NCBI GenBank assembly: GCA_013365365.1
Contig: JABVXU010000065.1
Location: forward strand, 62,001 to 126,000
Source of the DNA: Cruorifilaria tuberocauda
Lineage: Eukaryota > Nematoda > Chromadorea > Rhabditida > Onchocercidae
Reading direction: 5' to 3'
Length of the DNA stretch: 64,000 nt
The notes beneath the pieces are model-generated. The model did not search any database and was not told where the DNA came from. It worked only from the letters and a program-made list of their open reading frames with translations. A program made the translations under genes and the position numbers. Positions 13,476 to 26,400 of this stretch are shown here, piece after piece. Numbering within the stretch: position 1 is the stretch's first letter; every line of letters starts with the position of its first letter.

Positions 13476-14893
13476 CATTAGCAACATTAAGATCAAGTCG
13501 TTCATCATTGGAGGCTATGGAGGAAAACATAAATGAGACTGTTTCCGAGTTGGAAAATGCCTTGGAAGGAAAAAAGTCACATTCAGTAAGTCCTAATCCA
13601 TCCCGAATAAGCAGTCCAAAAGTATCCCGAATTGGCAGTCCGGGCCGACTAAGTATTGGCAGGTTTCTACCAAATTCTTTTTCTTTTTTTTCTGAATAAC
13701 TTCTTTATTGATCATATTTAATTGCTAGCATTCACAGTTTTATTTTCAATCATTTCAATTCATCTCATAATAGTGATAGTGATAATGATAATGATAATGA
13801 TGATGATAGTGATAGTGATAGTGATATCACTTTGGAAGGAAATAAATTTCTCCGCTATAGAAGAATGATTAAGAAAGAAAAACTAAGTTCTTGATTTTGA
13901 TTAGTAAGCTGATACTCAAAAGAGTGATCATTCTCGGTTTAATCGATATATCTGAACTGGTAATTCTTGAATAATTCATTTTTAATTCATGCTTAATTCA
14001 TTCTTGAATACTTCACATGAATATATTTGGAAAGATTAAATGGCCATATTTATTGATTTTTGAAATTTTATGGTCAATTATAAAATGAGTATAAAATATT
14101 AGTTGGAATTTGAGAGGAAAAATTAAATTTCAAATTTAACATTGTTTAGTGATAATGTGAAGTGAAGAGAAAGGAGGAAAGAGAAGAAAGAGAGAGCAAG
14201 AAAGGGAAAATTGCGAGAAAAAAGAAGAATAAGGATAACTGTTAACAATAATAATAATGATTAGATAACGATTAAATTTATAAAGATTAATACAATTACA
14301 ATAATAGCAATGGTAAACTTATATGATAGTGGGAAATGTCAATTGTCACATCAATTATGACACAAAAATGGAAATGAAATGAAATTTGAATGATTGCATT
14401 CAATTGTATGCTCGGTATTGAGAGAAAAAAGTATTCTAAATGAGCTTAATTTCTAATCACTTCATTTCCGTTACTTTCATGTTGATAAGAGTTTATCATG
14501 GTTTATTAAAATTATCAAAATTAATTTTATTCATTTCATTGAGAATAAAAATAAGATACTTTAACAATTCATTTTTAACAAAATTAAAAATTTATGTAAT
14601 TTATGAAGTAATTTACGTGAAATAATTTAAGTAATTTATGATTTTATAGGAAATAAATATTTTTAATTAATATCTATTAGTTTTACTTAAATTTTAGTAT
14701 CAATAATGGAAAGAAATCGATCGATATGAGGCCTTTATCAGTTCCACCACGTAAAATTAAACGAAAGAGACCGAAGCATTCACGTTGTTGCGTGGCAGTT
14801 GGACTTACAATAGTAGCTGTATGTGGTATTGCATTCATAATATGGCTTACCTACGATTCGATTGAAAAAATCGTCTCATCCATACTGAGTTAA
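13476..14893 (+). CDS. Small tail-anchored membrane protein, family not recognised
   Basis: Two exons, 13476-13662 and 14698-14893, join in phase 2 across a 1,035-base intron. The likely start is the ATG at 13517 (MEENINETVSELENALEG), just after a TTTTTCAG acceptor, which gives 113 residues. An upstream exon in phase cannot be excluded, because the frame stays open to the acceptor. The N-terminal part is acidic and probably helical. The middle repeats Ser-Pro motifs (SRISSPKVSRIGSPGRLSIG). A basic stretch, PPRKIKRKRPKHSR, comes next. One hydrophobic segment, CCVAVGLTIVAVCGIAFIIW, lies 15 residues from the end, followed by DSIEKIVSSILS. That layout fits a tail-anchored protein with most of its mass in the cytosol. 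The Ser-Pro sites could be phosphorylated. A perfect GTAAGT inside exon 1 at 13586 is a possible alternative donor. Confidence 0.7.
13774..13826 (+). repeat. GATAGT/GATAAT microsatellite
   Basis: Run of GTGATA, ATGATA and GATGAT units inside the intron of the tail-anchored protein gene. Confidence 0.8.
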
Positions 14894-16458
14894 ATTTATT
14901 TGAAATTTTCAACTTATCAAATTGTTTAATGTTTTGATTAATATCATAACAGAGATTGTTATAAATTGAAAATTTTATTAGTCAAGCAAACTTACAAAAT
15001 GCAATAATTGTATTTTGGAAATTAAGCTATTGGTTGATTTATTGAAATTAAGCTGATTTTGATTTGATCTAATCTGATTTAGAATTTAATATAACAGGAA
15101 AAGAGAATATATAAACTTGAAATTTGCAAGTTGCGAGAAATATCAATTCAATTCAGCTTAATTACTGCAACACTTCGTTTATGTTGGTAAAATAAAATTG
15201 AATTATTATTGAATAACTTTTAAATTGAAAACAATATTCCCAGTATTGTTACTCTTCCAATTAATATTTTGTCAATCAAAAGGTTAACTGAGTAAAAGGT
15301 TGCAATAATTCTTCGATATCATGTAATCATCAGTAATTCGCTGAAATTATTGATTTGTTAACTTCAGAAATGAAAATAACTTTAAATCTAAGTATGAATA
15401 ATTTTAATTACATGTTTTTTTTAATAGACATATTTGGGCAAAAAGAACTTTCATTCATGTATTTTTTGATTTCTGAATTTTCGTAATTTGTAATTAATAG
15501 AGAGGTTAAAAGCTGCTTTGACATAATTGTTGAATAGCCAGAAATTATTCAATTAAGTTCTGACGTGATCTCCGTAAAGCTTGAGTTTAAAATATTTAGA
15601 ACAAAGAGGACCAGAAGAGAAATCACGAAGATTGCGTGAAAATCTGAAAGAAAGTTATAATTGCAAAATATTACAAATTTAAGAAAATGCAAATCTATTC
15701 GACATTTATTAATTATTTTATTTTGATTTTTTAGTTTCATTTTTCGATTTAAATTAATTTTGAAATTACGATTTCATTAAAATCATATATTTTGTGAAGT
15801 TTAATTTTTTTTTAATGTAATCACCTGCACCCTGTATAATTCCTTTGCTCATTTCCACCTGTTTTTTCAAGATATATTTTGTTTTATTAATGATAAATCG
15901 AAAATTCCTGATTTTGTATAGATTTGATTGATAAATTTCTATTCAAGAATTTCCAATGAACATTTAAATTACAATTTTAAATTATGGCATAATGGCACCT
16001 AATAAATTAGCATCTCAATTGCTATGTGTAAATGATAACTAAGTATGATAAGCTGATATAGTGATAATGCAAATAAGCCCAAATAGAACAAAAAGCGCCA
16101 AAATATATTATTATAATACAAAATTAATCACTGTAATTGATAATTTCCCTTTAACATCTAGAATCTTGATTGAAATTGTAAAAGACAACTGATAAGAGAT
16201 CACTATTGAAAGATAGAGTACTTTTCAAATGTGGATGATAAGGAAAACAAAATAGCTAACATATGATCATGATTGTGAATATGAATATGAACATCAATAC
16301 AAACTTTTTATCAGATCAAATATATTTTGTATATAACTTCAAATAAACCATTTTAATTCCTTGAAGAAAGTTAAGATTGATTTAATTAGAAATATTGATT
16401 AGTCGAAAATATTAATTTCAAATCACAAATTTGAAATTTATTATTAATTTGAGGATTT
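14894..16458. other. Intergenic, convergent 3' ends
   Basis: This lies between the + strand tail-anchored gene and the - strand Tlde1-like gene, and so holds both 3'UTRs. It is AT-rich, and no exon or RNA gene was recognised. Confidence 0.6.
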
Positions 16459-17953
16459 TTAAATAGATCTAAGATTGGTCAAATATTCACGTTGGGCAGG
16501 TAATAGACGAGTACCTAACCAACAACTATGAAATATGCATTTCCTGCACTGATAAACATCAAATTTTTCACTTATCGTTTTACGTTCAATTTGTCGTATC
16601 AATCGATCAAAACAACGCTTATCTTTTAGCGTTATTGAACCAGGTAAATTCTCACCTGCATGAAGACCGAAATTTCTGAAAATTTAATTTAAAACTTTAT
16701 TTACGATAGAAAATCAACAGTTATAATTTTTAAATAATTTACAGATAAATGTATTTGAAAAGTATCGAAAACATTTACGAAAACAAATTTTTTTTTCAAA
16801 CAACTTACAATTTCAAATAATTCTATAATACTCTTTTTTCCAATTAAATTAATTTATCAAAATAAAAAGATGCTAATTTAACCCGACACAATTTCGTTCC
16901 GGAATCATCGTATAGAAATCCCAATATCCTGAACCGGAAGCACGTCTTCGATATAAATTAAACCACGATGAATCATGACGACTTTGTAATGTGCCAATAC
17001 GATACCATCCAAGCGGTAATTTTGCATCCAATCCTTCCTCTTCCTTAAATTCTTCACCAAATGGAATATGCGTTTGACAGGTGATAGTGCTGTAAAAGTT
17101 TTCCATAAAATTTAGAAATGAATTAAATAAAGTTTTGAAATATATACGATTTATGTATACGATTACTTAAATATATGATTATTGTAAATATACGGTTACT
17201 GTAAATATACGGTTACTGTAAATATACGGTTACTGTAAATATACGGTTACTGTAATGTACGATTATTGTAAAAATAAATTTAGCTTTATCTTTTCCAATT
17301 TAATTTTAACTAATTTAAAAATTTAAACGTTCACTTTTTCATGATTATTTATCATTTATATTTATTTTTTATCAAATTCAAATCATAGATTTTTTTTTCT
17401 ATTATTTTGAAATAAGTTTAGAAAATGAAAAAAAACATACCCACATGTAATCTCATTCGTATTTCGATAATATGTACAATAAATATTTCTGAAATTTTAA
17501 TTAAAAATTTCATCTCTATTAAAAGGGTCATAGTTTAATTACTGTTCTTAGCTAATAATTAATTTACCAAATTTTTCCTTTCATTATAAATTTCGTTTGC
17601 TTAAATATTCTCATCGACAATTAATTTCTTTTTATTAAATTCTTCATCCTTTTTTGTTTTTTTTGTTTTCTCCCTTATTTAGGTTTTTTTTCCTTGGTTA
17701 AACCAACCCTGAAGTTTGCATTAATTTAATTCTAATTAATTAGAAAGCATGAAACTGAATGTAATTGTTCTCAGAAAAGATTTTACTAAATTAAATTGTT
17801 TTATAGAAATATGTTAAAGGTCTAATCTAACAGGTACAAATGAATATTCATTAAAAATTACAGAAAAAAAAGATAAACTTACTCAGCCCAGGTTTTAAAA
17901 TTAATAAGGAAAATAATGTAGGCTTTTAACCAAAACTTTTTGATCATTTTCAT
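16459..17953 (-). CDS. Secreted cysteine-rich protein with Tlde1/YkuD-like domain, catalytic Cys replaced
   Basis: Four exons (17883-17953, 17441-17488, 16883-17089, 16459-16675) join in phase with GTAAGT, GTATGT and GTTAAA donors to give 180 residues from ATG to TAA. Residues 1-23 (MKMIKKFWLKAYIIFLINF, then KTWA) are a signal peptide, so the product should be exported. The central block reads LPLGWYRIGTL, WFNLYRRRASGSGYWDFYTM, then CVGNFGLHAGENLPGSITLK and CFDRLI. From family knowledge, Tlde1/DUF2778 and YkuD L,D-transpeptidase-like proteins have Pro-x-Gly-x-Tyr early and an FGxHxG...SxGCI active-site block. Here His is kept but the Cys position is Ser (GSIT) and the preceding Ser is Leu. 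The C-terminal part adds a CxxC-type cluster (YQCRKCIFHSC). Enzyme activity is therefore doubtful. The family match is from motif shape only, without a search. The secreted status and gene structure are firm. Confidence 0.72.
17183..17250. repeat. 17-bp tandem repeat, four exact copies
   Basis: The unit TGTAAATATACGGTTAC is repeated exactly at 17183, 17200, 17217 and 17234, with degenerate half-copies on both sides. It lies in the intron between exons 2 and 3 of the Tlde1-like gene. Confidence 0.9.
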
Positions 17954-20242
17954 TTATAATTTGTGCTTACTGATAAAACAGGATGGAATAAAATATTTTT
18001 AGATTATCAAACATAATTTACTTCAACTTTCAAAATTCATTCTTCATTCTGTAACAAAATCACATAAAGTTGTAAAGTTGTTAAAAAAAATTGCAATTAG
18101 AGATATTACTAAATTGTAATTCATGATAAAATATAATTCAAAGATAAGGTTTGATAATATTTTAATAAACTTAAAATTAATAAAAGCGAACAAAAAATCT
18201 ATGAAATGCGAAAAAAGAAAACGTCCGCATCATGCTTTAATAAAAAATGGAACTTAGGATGAATCATACTAAAATTATCCCACCAATTTCATAAACAATC
18301 CAATAGCTTATAGCATTTTGCAATTAAAGACAAATTATGTAATGCTAAATAAGGGTTAAAGGTTAAAACTGAGCTCTTTATAAAGCTTTTGTCAACAAAA
18401 AAAGAGGAAAAAGCGAAGGAAATCAATACACTCTTAGAACACAACCAATATACATCATTCCACTATCAATTTCATCAATATCAAATCAATGATTCGTTTG
18501 AAATTAAAAACCGGTTCAAGGCCGCCACGCTCTACGTTTGGATACATCCTGCTCTTCCCATTTTATCATATTTAAAATATATATCAGATTTTACTCTTAT
18601 CAAAACTTAATGACCTATTTTTCTTCTTTTTCTCAAATTTCCCTTTCTTATCCATATCATTGATGACAATTCATTATCACTCTTTTCATTCCTAGCGGAT
18701 TAGATACCCCAAAAAACTTTGATATAGGTGGATAAGGTTTTTTGAAATTTTAATTTGATTGCTACATTTTTGAATCATTATCAGAATTATAATTGAAACA
18801 AATTTCCTGCTGATTTTTACAATACAATTTACAGTAAAATATAATATATTAATTTCTCTATCACCAACTGTAAGTCATAGATTTTTTGGATTATTTTTTG
18901 AACATTATTTGCTATGTGAAACTGATAGCATTAATAATAAATAATAAGAGTTTTCATACTTAAAACTCATTTTTATCGCATTACGGTAAGTACAGTAATA
19001 GTTTTAGTAATTTGCTTCATTTGCTGTTTAAACTATTACTATACTAGAAGGAATATCTGACACTAAAATTAATTTCGATTCCACTAATTCAGACAGCTTG
19101 TTGTGTGCTATTCCCATGAAAAAACAATAACCATGAAATTTATATCGAACAATTTATATCAAAAAGTGAAATATTGTAAGATATTAACAAAACTTTTCTA
19201 AGCATGAAAACTTAGCACCAATTTTATAAAAAAAGATGGAAGAAAGCATTATGTTAAAATGAGGAAAAAAATACATTCTCTAGGCTCATTTGCATGGTTG
19301 AAGCCGTAAAATTCTGAGCACAGATAATCTTCAAATAACTATAAAAACATTACAATCTTAATTTAAATAAAAATTCAGGCTATTGTGATGACTGTTCAAG
19401 AGTAGGAATTTAATGTCAACGCTAACAAATGTTTCTAAGTATCTTCTAATTTTCAACCTTATGCATTTCAATAGCCTGTATAAAGTTATAACATCATTTC
19501 ATGAATGTAACAGAATAAATTGTAAGTAGATGTATTTTCAATGCCCGCGATATGCCAGAAATAATGCTCAAACAAATTCAAGTAATAATATACCAGTTTG
19601 AATGCTGATGATCTAAAAATGAAATGAAGAAAAAAGTAGTTTGGAAAAAAGACTTGCATAAATCGTAGAATACTTCAAGCGGAAGTAAACAGATTTAAAG
19701 CCATCAAAATGCATCGATTTTTTAACTGAAAAAGCAGATTTCAAAAAAGTACAAAAAAGGCCACATACCACATGTAAAAAAATAACAACGTGCAAAAAAC
19801 ACTTGCTTATATGTATGTGAGATCTTATAAAATAACTAAGAATGCCAAAAATGCTCATTGACAGTGTTAGTATGTAAAAGTAATGAAAAGGGAGAAATTT
19901 GAAATAAAAAATAACTAAGTTAAAAAAGCGTAAAATCTTCTTCGGTGCTGACGCTGGAAAGACGCTGCTCACAAATAACAGCAAATATCAGTTAAAAGTG
20001 GATAAATTTCGTCTTAAAAGAACAGCAAAAAAAGTCAGTAATGCAAATCTTTTACAAAACGAGAATTTGGAGACATCTCAGTACTTCTTTGAAGAAAAAA
20101 ATTTAAAAAGCAAAAACAATGAATAAAAATTTCAATTTAATCAATGCTAACATATCTCTGCTTACAAAATAATTAAGTTAAAAGTGAAATGAAACTGAAA
20201 GAATTATGGAACAAGTTTTAACAATAGCAAGACAAATAACAT
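17954..20242. other. Intergenic
   Basis: About 2.3 kb between the start of the Tlde1-like gene and the 3' end of TAF12. The two open frames here, at 18389-18610 (+) and 19613-19984 (-), lack splice context and recognisable motifs. No other structure was seen. Confidence 0.55.
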
Positions 20243-22175
20243 CTAAGGTTTTTTGAGAGTTTTCTTAATTAATGCCATTCGTTGATTATGTGCCGCCATT
20301 TCGGTATTTTTTTGGACATTAACCGCACCCTCTGATTTTATGTGCTCCTGTTTCAGAAGGGAAGGATAGTTATAGTATCGTCGCAAAATGAAGTCAACAT
20401 CTACAGCTTCTAACGTATGCGAACCACGATGACGAGCAAGCTTACAAGATCGTTCAATGACCTTAAAAAATACGAAATTCTGAAAACAAGCTTACAAGAC
20501 CTGGTAAATCGCTAGATCCATAACAGTTAAAACTTCAGAAAAAATGAAAACTTTTACTCTAAAAACTTTTTAAAATCTAACTAGAAATATTTGTCCCAGA
20601 AAAATGGAAAAATAAACAGTTCACATTATGCTTCAAATTATGAGTATACCTGATCAACGAAATCGTCGACAAATTCAGTGAGTACAGTTTTTACAGGATC
20701 ATCAAGAATTGAGGTAGGATCAATTTGTCGTATGAGATCATCCAACTGCAAAGGTCCGATAATAGATGTAGATCCTGGTGCTGTTACCGCATGAGACTAG
20801 AAATTTATCACTTTTAAAAGCGAAAATTAAACTTCCGAAAAAAGAAAAGATTCTTTTCAGAGGCGAATTCAAATTTTAAGAACAAATAATTTAATGGAGC
20901 AACTTAAAATCAATCAGTACCTGCTCCGTAGTACCTTCTGCCTTGAATGTCTCAGTAACGTTTGATTTCCATGTTACATTAGACTGCGAACTTTCTATTG
21001 AAGCTTCTTTCATTTTATTGAGCCCTAAACATGAAGAAATTTAGCTCATCGTTTTCACTTTTACGGACACTCATAGTTTTAATTTGCAAATTTCTAAACA
21101 TCAAAAGAATAGCGAAAAAATGAACAGGTTTGTTTTTTTGTTTAGAAATTTCAAAAAATATGTAAAATGTACCTTCCAGAGTGCTGTTAATTGGTCTTCT
21201 CGCTGAAATCGAAGCTGCATTTATTCCTGTAGAAGAATGATAATTTTATGTATCTAGAGATATTTTCGCAATCACTATGTTACTATCCTTTAATGACTAA
21301 TTATGCATATGGCTAAATTACTTCTTAATACACTGAATGTTTCTAAATTTTTCTTAATCTGAAATATTTCAATGTTGGATATTTATAACTGATTTTGGAT
21401 TCAAAATCAGTTATAAATGAGGCGAATGAAGTACCCAACACTCGAAAAAGTAATACATGTTGCTAAAATCTTATTTTTATCACAATTAAGAAATGAATCG
21501 TTACCCAAAACAAATGAATAATCTTAGGACGTTGATTTATTTTTAAGTGTTACATAATGACAAATACTGGAAAAAGATGATCAATTGAAAAGCAAAGAAA
21601 TTTTGAAGCGTTATTTTATTTTAAAAAAATCCTTCATGACTGAAATTGGGAATTATGATACTATTGAGCTGAATTAAAATCTGCATTAATATGATTTGTT
21701 CAATATTGTATTAGATGTGTTTGTGACTGCTATACCCTCTGCTACACCTGCTAATATATGCATGCAAAAAACTGAAAACAAACCTAACGAGCAACTTTGT
21801 GGACGTAATATAATATTATCTGTATGAGGCTGGCGTAATATCGGCTTTATTGGGAATCGATTTCCCACTCCAGTTGTTGATAGTATAGTTCTTGGTGCAG
21901 GCTAAATTTTCATTGGAATTTCCAAAATCGATTATACAGATATAATTAAATTCCAGAACGTATGAAATTGAAAATTTTGAAATCTTTAATGATTTTCTTA
22001 CCATGGTTACAAGTGTAATACGGCGTTGTTTCTGAAGAAGCTCTCCAACGGACATATTAACAAAAGCAGGCGAATTATGAGAAGCAGCTTGTACGGTGAT
22101 AGGCAATGCTGACACTACTGTAGCTGTAGAAGTTACTATGATTGTTGCAGACGTTGTTGGCGTTTCATTAGACAT
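20243..22175 (-). CDS. taf-12: Transcription initiation factor TFIID subunit 12
   Basis: TAF12 is a histone-fold subunit of TFIID (and of SAGA in other eukaryotes) that pairs with TAF4. Six exons (22002-22175, 21784-21901, 21173-21226, 20921-21024, 20650-20796, 20243-20461) join in phase to a 271-residue protein. The N-terminal half is low-complexity Ser/Thr/Ala-rich (MSNETPTTSATIIVTSTATV). The histone fold fills the C-terminal part: LQLDDLIRQIDPTSILDD, then VLTEFVDDFVDQ, then SCKLARHRGSHTLEAVDVDF. These match the family's helix 1 to helix 3 blocks (DLVREIDP, LARHRKSxTLEVKDV). The start is the ATG at 22175, with a TTTTTAG acceptor about 30 bases upstream that suits trans-splicing. The gene sits two loci from TBP, its partner in TFIID; I take that as coincidence. 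The last exon's acceptor (TTTTTTAAG) is weak but keeps the fold in frame. Confidence 0.92.
21381..21418. repeat. Perfect 17-bp inverted repeat with 4-base loop
   Basis: The arms ATTTATAACTGATTTTG (21381-21397) and its exact complement (21402-21418) flank GATT. It lies in an intron of TAF12. A stable hairpin is expected in either strand's RNA. Confidence 0.9.
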
Positions 22176-23461
22176 GATCTCGTTGATAAAATGAATTTTA
22201 TCTCTAAAAATTTTAACACAGACGTTCGACAAGCTTCGTATCTTGTAAGTTTTCTACTTTTCACAAAAAAATCACGTGGAAAATTACTTAATGAATTTTA
22301 AAAAAAATGAAAAGCAAATATCAAGTATATTTGACATCAACAACTGAAAAATGCTTCCACGGATTTCAATTTGCATTTTTTCTATTTATATAGGTTATGA
22401 CACCACCATTTAAATTAAGAAAATTTTCAGAAGGTCAATTTCGAAGATGAATTTCGAAAATTATCGTTACCGACACTCTAATGCATATCTCCTTTTGAAA
22501 TCTGCTGTACAGCAAAGCCAATCTAGTTCGCTTAACAAATAAGGAATCCAAAAAAATATCCAATAAATGCTCCAATTTTTGTCATTAAGTATAGAAAAGC
22601 AACGGTATTTTTTGCATGCTTGAAAATCAGTAATGGAAAACCAATGGATAGAGGAAACCGCGCAATTATTACTAAGTATCTTCTGGATTAAAAAATTTAT
22701 CTAACAAAACTTGAACGAAAAACTGAACAATAACCATAAAATATATTACAAACAAGAACAACTCCAAAACTTGGAAAAAAACAAGAATAACTGCAAAACT
22801 TGGAAAAAAAAACAAGAACAACTCCAAAACTTGGAAAAATTTTTAAATTTTCCAAAATTCGTTTTCTCGTATCATCTGAAATCCAAACAACCATAACCGG
22901 AATGAAAGATAATTTTTTTATGAATTTAAAATTTTGATGGGTCAGAGATTTTAGTGGAAGTTTAATTTCAACAAATGACTAAGTTACAAATTCCAATAAA
23001 ATTACCAATAAGGAAAACTTGCAATTAGATTAAAAGAAAACCTGCTTTTTGGAATGGCAAAGAGAAGACAGAAAACTAGCTTTAAAGTACATCAACGAAA
23101 AAGTAAATGGATAACTGAAATTTACACTGCAGGAAGAAGGATGAAAATGTCTTTCGTTCATTTACTGTTTTTCATATTAATTTTGTTGAAAAGCATTTTA
23201 GTGATGTATTAACGTCTTTGATATGGATAATAGCCAGTGTCTATTAATCCTATAGAATCAACTTCAGCTCCTTAAAATACCTCATATAATAAGTTAGATA
23301 TCACAGTTAAATATCAAATTCCCTCGCTATTTGATGAAGTAAAATATGAAAATACATCTGATTATGACAATAAAATTTACAACCGACTTCTCTAAAATTT
23401 GGAAGATTTCTTTCTTTTCTGATATTTTCATTAAAACATTTTGGAGATCTGCATACTGATT
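22176..23461. other. Intergenic between TAF12 start and TTC27 stop
   Basis: AT-rich DNA holding the 5' flank of TAF12 and the 3'UTR of TTC27. It includes a three-copy tandem repeat at 22753-22839. No gene was recognised; the short frames over the repeat (22697-22896) arise from the repeat itself. Confidence 0.6.
22753..22839. repeat. About 29-bp tandem repeat, three copies
   Basis: The unit CAAGAACAACTCCAAAACTTGG followed by an A-run occurs at 22753-22781, 22782-22812 (two base changes) and 22813-22839. Copies differ mainly in the length of the A-run. Confidence 0.85.
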
Positions 23462-26400
23462 TTACAAATAAGACGATAAGAGTGTTTTCACTTTCACTAA
23501 TGACTCTTTTAAACATGAACTCGAGGATTCAATAGCATCAACACCATATATTTTTTCAACGGATGTAATAACTGGCTGAAGAGTTACTCGAATTTCAGAT
23601 TTAACCTAAAATTTAATTTAAAAAGCCAATGTATCAGAAAACCGATTCAAAAAAGAGCGTTTCGAAGTGATTATTGCTGTAATTAGAGATCGAATAAAAT
23701 ATTGCATTTTGTCATATTAGATATAATGCAGGTGTCTGTATCAGCAATTTGCCAGGGATGAAAGAATAAAAGCGAGTTTGATAACGTTTATAACGCTTAT
23801 AACTGATGATCAGTGGATAACTATCTATAACTGACGAGGGTATAAACTCTTCTTAATCAAACGTTATTGCTCACCGTAGTGCTTTCAATATTTTTCATTT
23901 CGTACAAAACTTTTTTGGACTTTTCCAATCTCATGACTGCATTCAAAACATCAACACATGAATCAACGTTTTTATGCCAGTCCTGAAAAAAGAAACACAA
24001 GGTATCGCTAAAGTTTTCATTTATTTAAAATCTGGTCATTAATATTATGAAATGAAGTTGAAATGATAGTTAAAAAAAAGCCACAATATATAGAATTTAC
24101 TTGTTTATTAAAGTAAGCTCTAAAAGCGCGCTCCAGCAACTTCACATAAAATTCATGATCCTCCGCAGATGAATCTGAACTAGGCCGTTTTAGTTCTGCA
24201 TAACAGCGCCAGATCTGAAATATGAAGCCTTAAATTTCGTTATCAAAGTTGGATAAGTAAATAAGTTATCGAGAACCATTTAAGAAACGCCTTTTGATTA
24301 AATTTTTGACTTAATTTTAATTAAAACTTATCGAAACTAATGAAGGCAAGTAAACAAAAGCAACGAACGATTGGTGAGGAAGTTTGTTGCGAAGTTATTC
24401 TACCCAATAATTCACACATCTTATGTATTAAAGGTTTCACAAATTCTTTACTCGCCTGAAAGCAAACTACATGAATACTCTATTTTCTTAAATACGTCAT
24501 TTATTATAAATTTGAAGCAAGTAGAACGAAAAGTACTTTTAACAAAATAATTGTAAACTTTTAATAAAATAATAATAAAAACAATTGTGAAAGAGACAAG
24601 AAAAATAAGGAATTTCTAGTTGAAAGTAAAAATGATTAGACAATGACCAGTAACAATGACCCATATTAAGAAAATTAAATTTTATATATAAATCTGGATC
24701 CACATAATGAAGTCCTGAAATTGCTCATTTTGCATACGTGATCGATTTTGGAAACAAAATATCTTCGTGTATAATGAAACGAACTTCGAAAAACGGCAAT
24801 AAGTCTTTACTTCTCTTAGAGCAGTTAATTTCTGTGTAAGCGCTTCGATTACTACATCGTCTTTGTACTGTTTATCCCAGTCTAATATCGAATGAAACAT
24901 AGAAATCGCTGATGAAATATCATGGGTGCGTATACAGAGAAGCATGTAATTTTCTCGCAATTTGATGTGCTCAAAATTCAGTTTCAAGGCTTCCTAAAAC
25001 GAAAATTAACAGTGAGTGGAAATGAAAAATACATCTGCCGCTTTTCGAAATTATAAAAAATGCGATATTGATATAATTCTATTCGATCCGTTAAAATAAT
25101 AAAAATAATTCTTCGATTTTTAAATGTTCAATTTATAAAATGATTTTATGAAAACTTGTTATATAAGCAAAAACAAAGTGCAAGCTAATTAACGCTAATT
25201 AAAGCATGAAGCGCAACTCAAGAACTCGGAAAATATATCTTCGAAAAAGAATTAATGATTAATTTTTGAAAATGCAATAGAATTAAAAATGTCGTTTTTA
25301 TATTAAACAGAACAAAATAATTATGAAATGGTCAACCGAGCCCACAGTTTACCAATTACTTAAAAATTTAGGAAAAATTTACGGAAAAAGCAAGATTCAA
25401 GATAAAACCTGTAAAACCGCCTTAGCTCGTTCTGCATTATTTAATCGTTCATATACAGCGGCAAGATTATTCCATGCTTGGAAATGATCAGGCTCATAAC
25501 GAACACATTGCCGATAAGCTTGTGCCGCTTCTTCTAAATTTTCGAGCTTCCACGCACAACAACCAAAATTGAACCAGGTAGATGACTTGAACAAATTGGC
25601 ATAGAACATATATGTATACATCAATGCATGAGGCATAAATAATATTACAATATAACCCGAACTTCAATTGAGATTTGATTTGAAAGATTTTTGATGAGCA
25701 TCATAAGAAAAATTCAAACGATGTTAAACATACACTGATCGGTTGAAGATCTAGGCTACGTTTCAAATGTAGATATGAAATATCATAATTTTTGCGCTGA
25801 AGCATTAACAATCCTAACGATCGGTGAGCGCGAAATGAACGGTCGTTCGAAACCTTAATTTCAAAAGAAAAATGATTCTGTTGAGACTATTCCTCCACTT
25901 CCTTACTTTTATAATTTAGGACTAAAACTATCGTTTATTTTAATGATACTGTTAGCAGTGTTATAGTAGGCGTAAAAAAATGACGCATCTTTGAAATAAT
26001 GGTAATACTCTTTTTTTCGATTTCTCATAAAAAAATTTTTTTGAATCATTGAATCTCAATTTTAAATTTACATAGAAACAGTAATAAATTCATTACCTCA
26101 ATCGCCTTTTCATATGCACTCGGCTCATGAAGTATGTCGCCTAAAAGACACCAATAAGTTGGATCGTTTTCATTCTTTGCAAGTAGATCACGAATTAATC
26201 GTTCAGCCTTTTCCAGCTGACCAAGTGATTGATAGCAATCAATGACATTATCCCAATTTTCTTGTTTTTCGAATATTATCAAGGCTTCCTATAAATCTGA
26301 TACACAAAAATGTTACCATAACAAATCATTATATTATTTATCGGGAAACCCGAAATGTCAACAAATCTGTCAACCTTAATCTTTAAATTCAAATATTTTA

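Noticed and set aside
18389..18610. 73-codon open frame on + and a nearby GGTTCAAGGCC resembling a tRNA B box
   Set aside because: The frame has no motif or conserved look. The B-box-like word has no A box or foldable cloverleaf around it.
19613..19984. 123-codon open frame on -
   Set aside because: Composition is Phe/Leu/Ile-rich as expected from AT-rich DNA read in a chance frame. There is no splice context, family or start signal.
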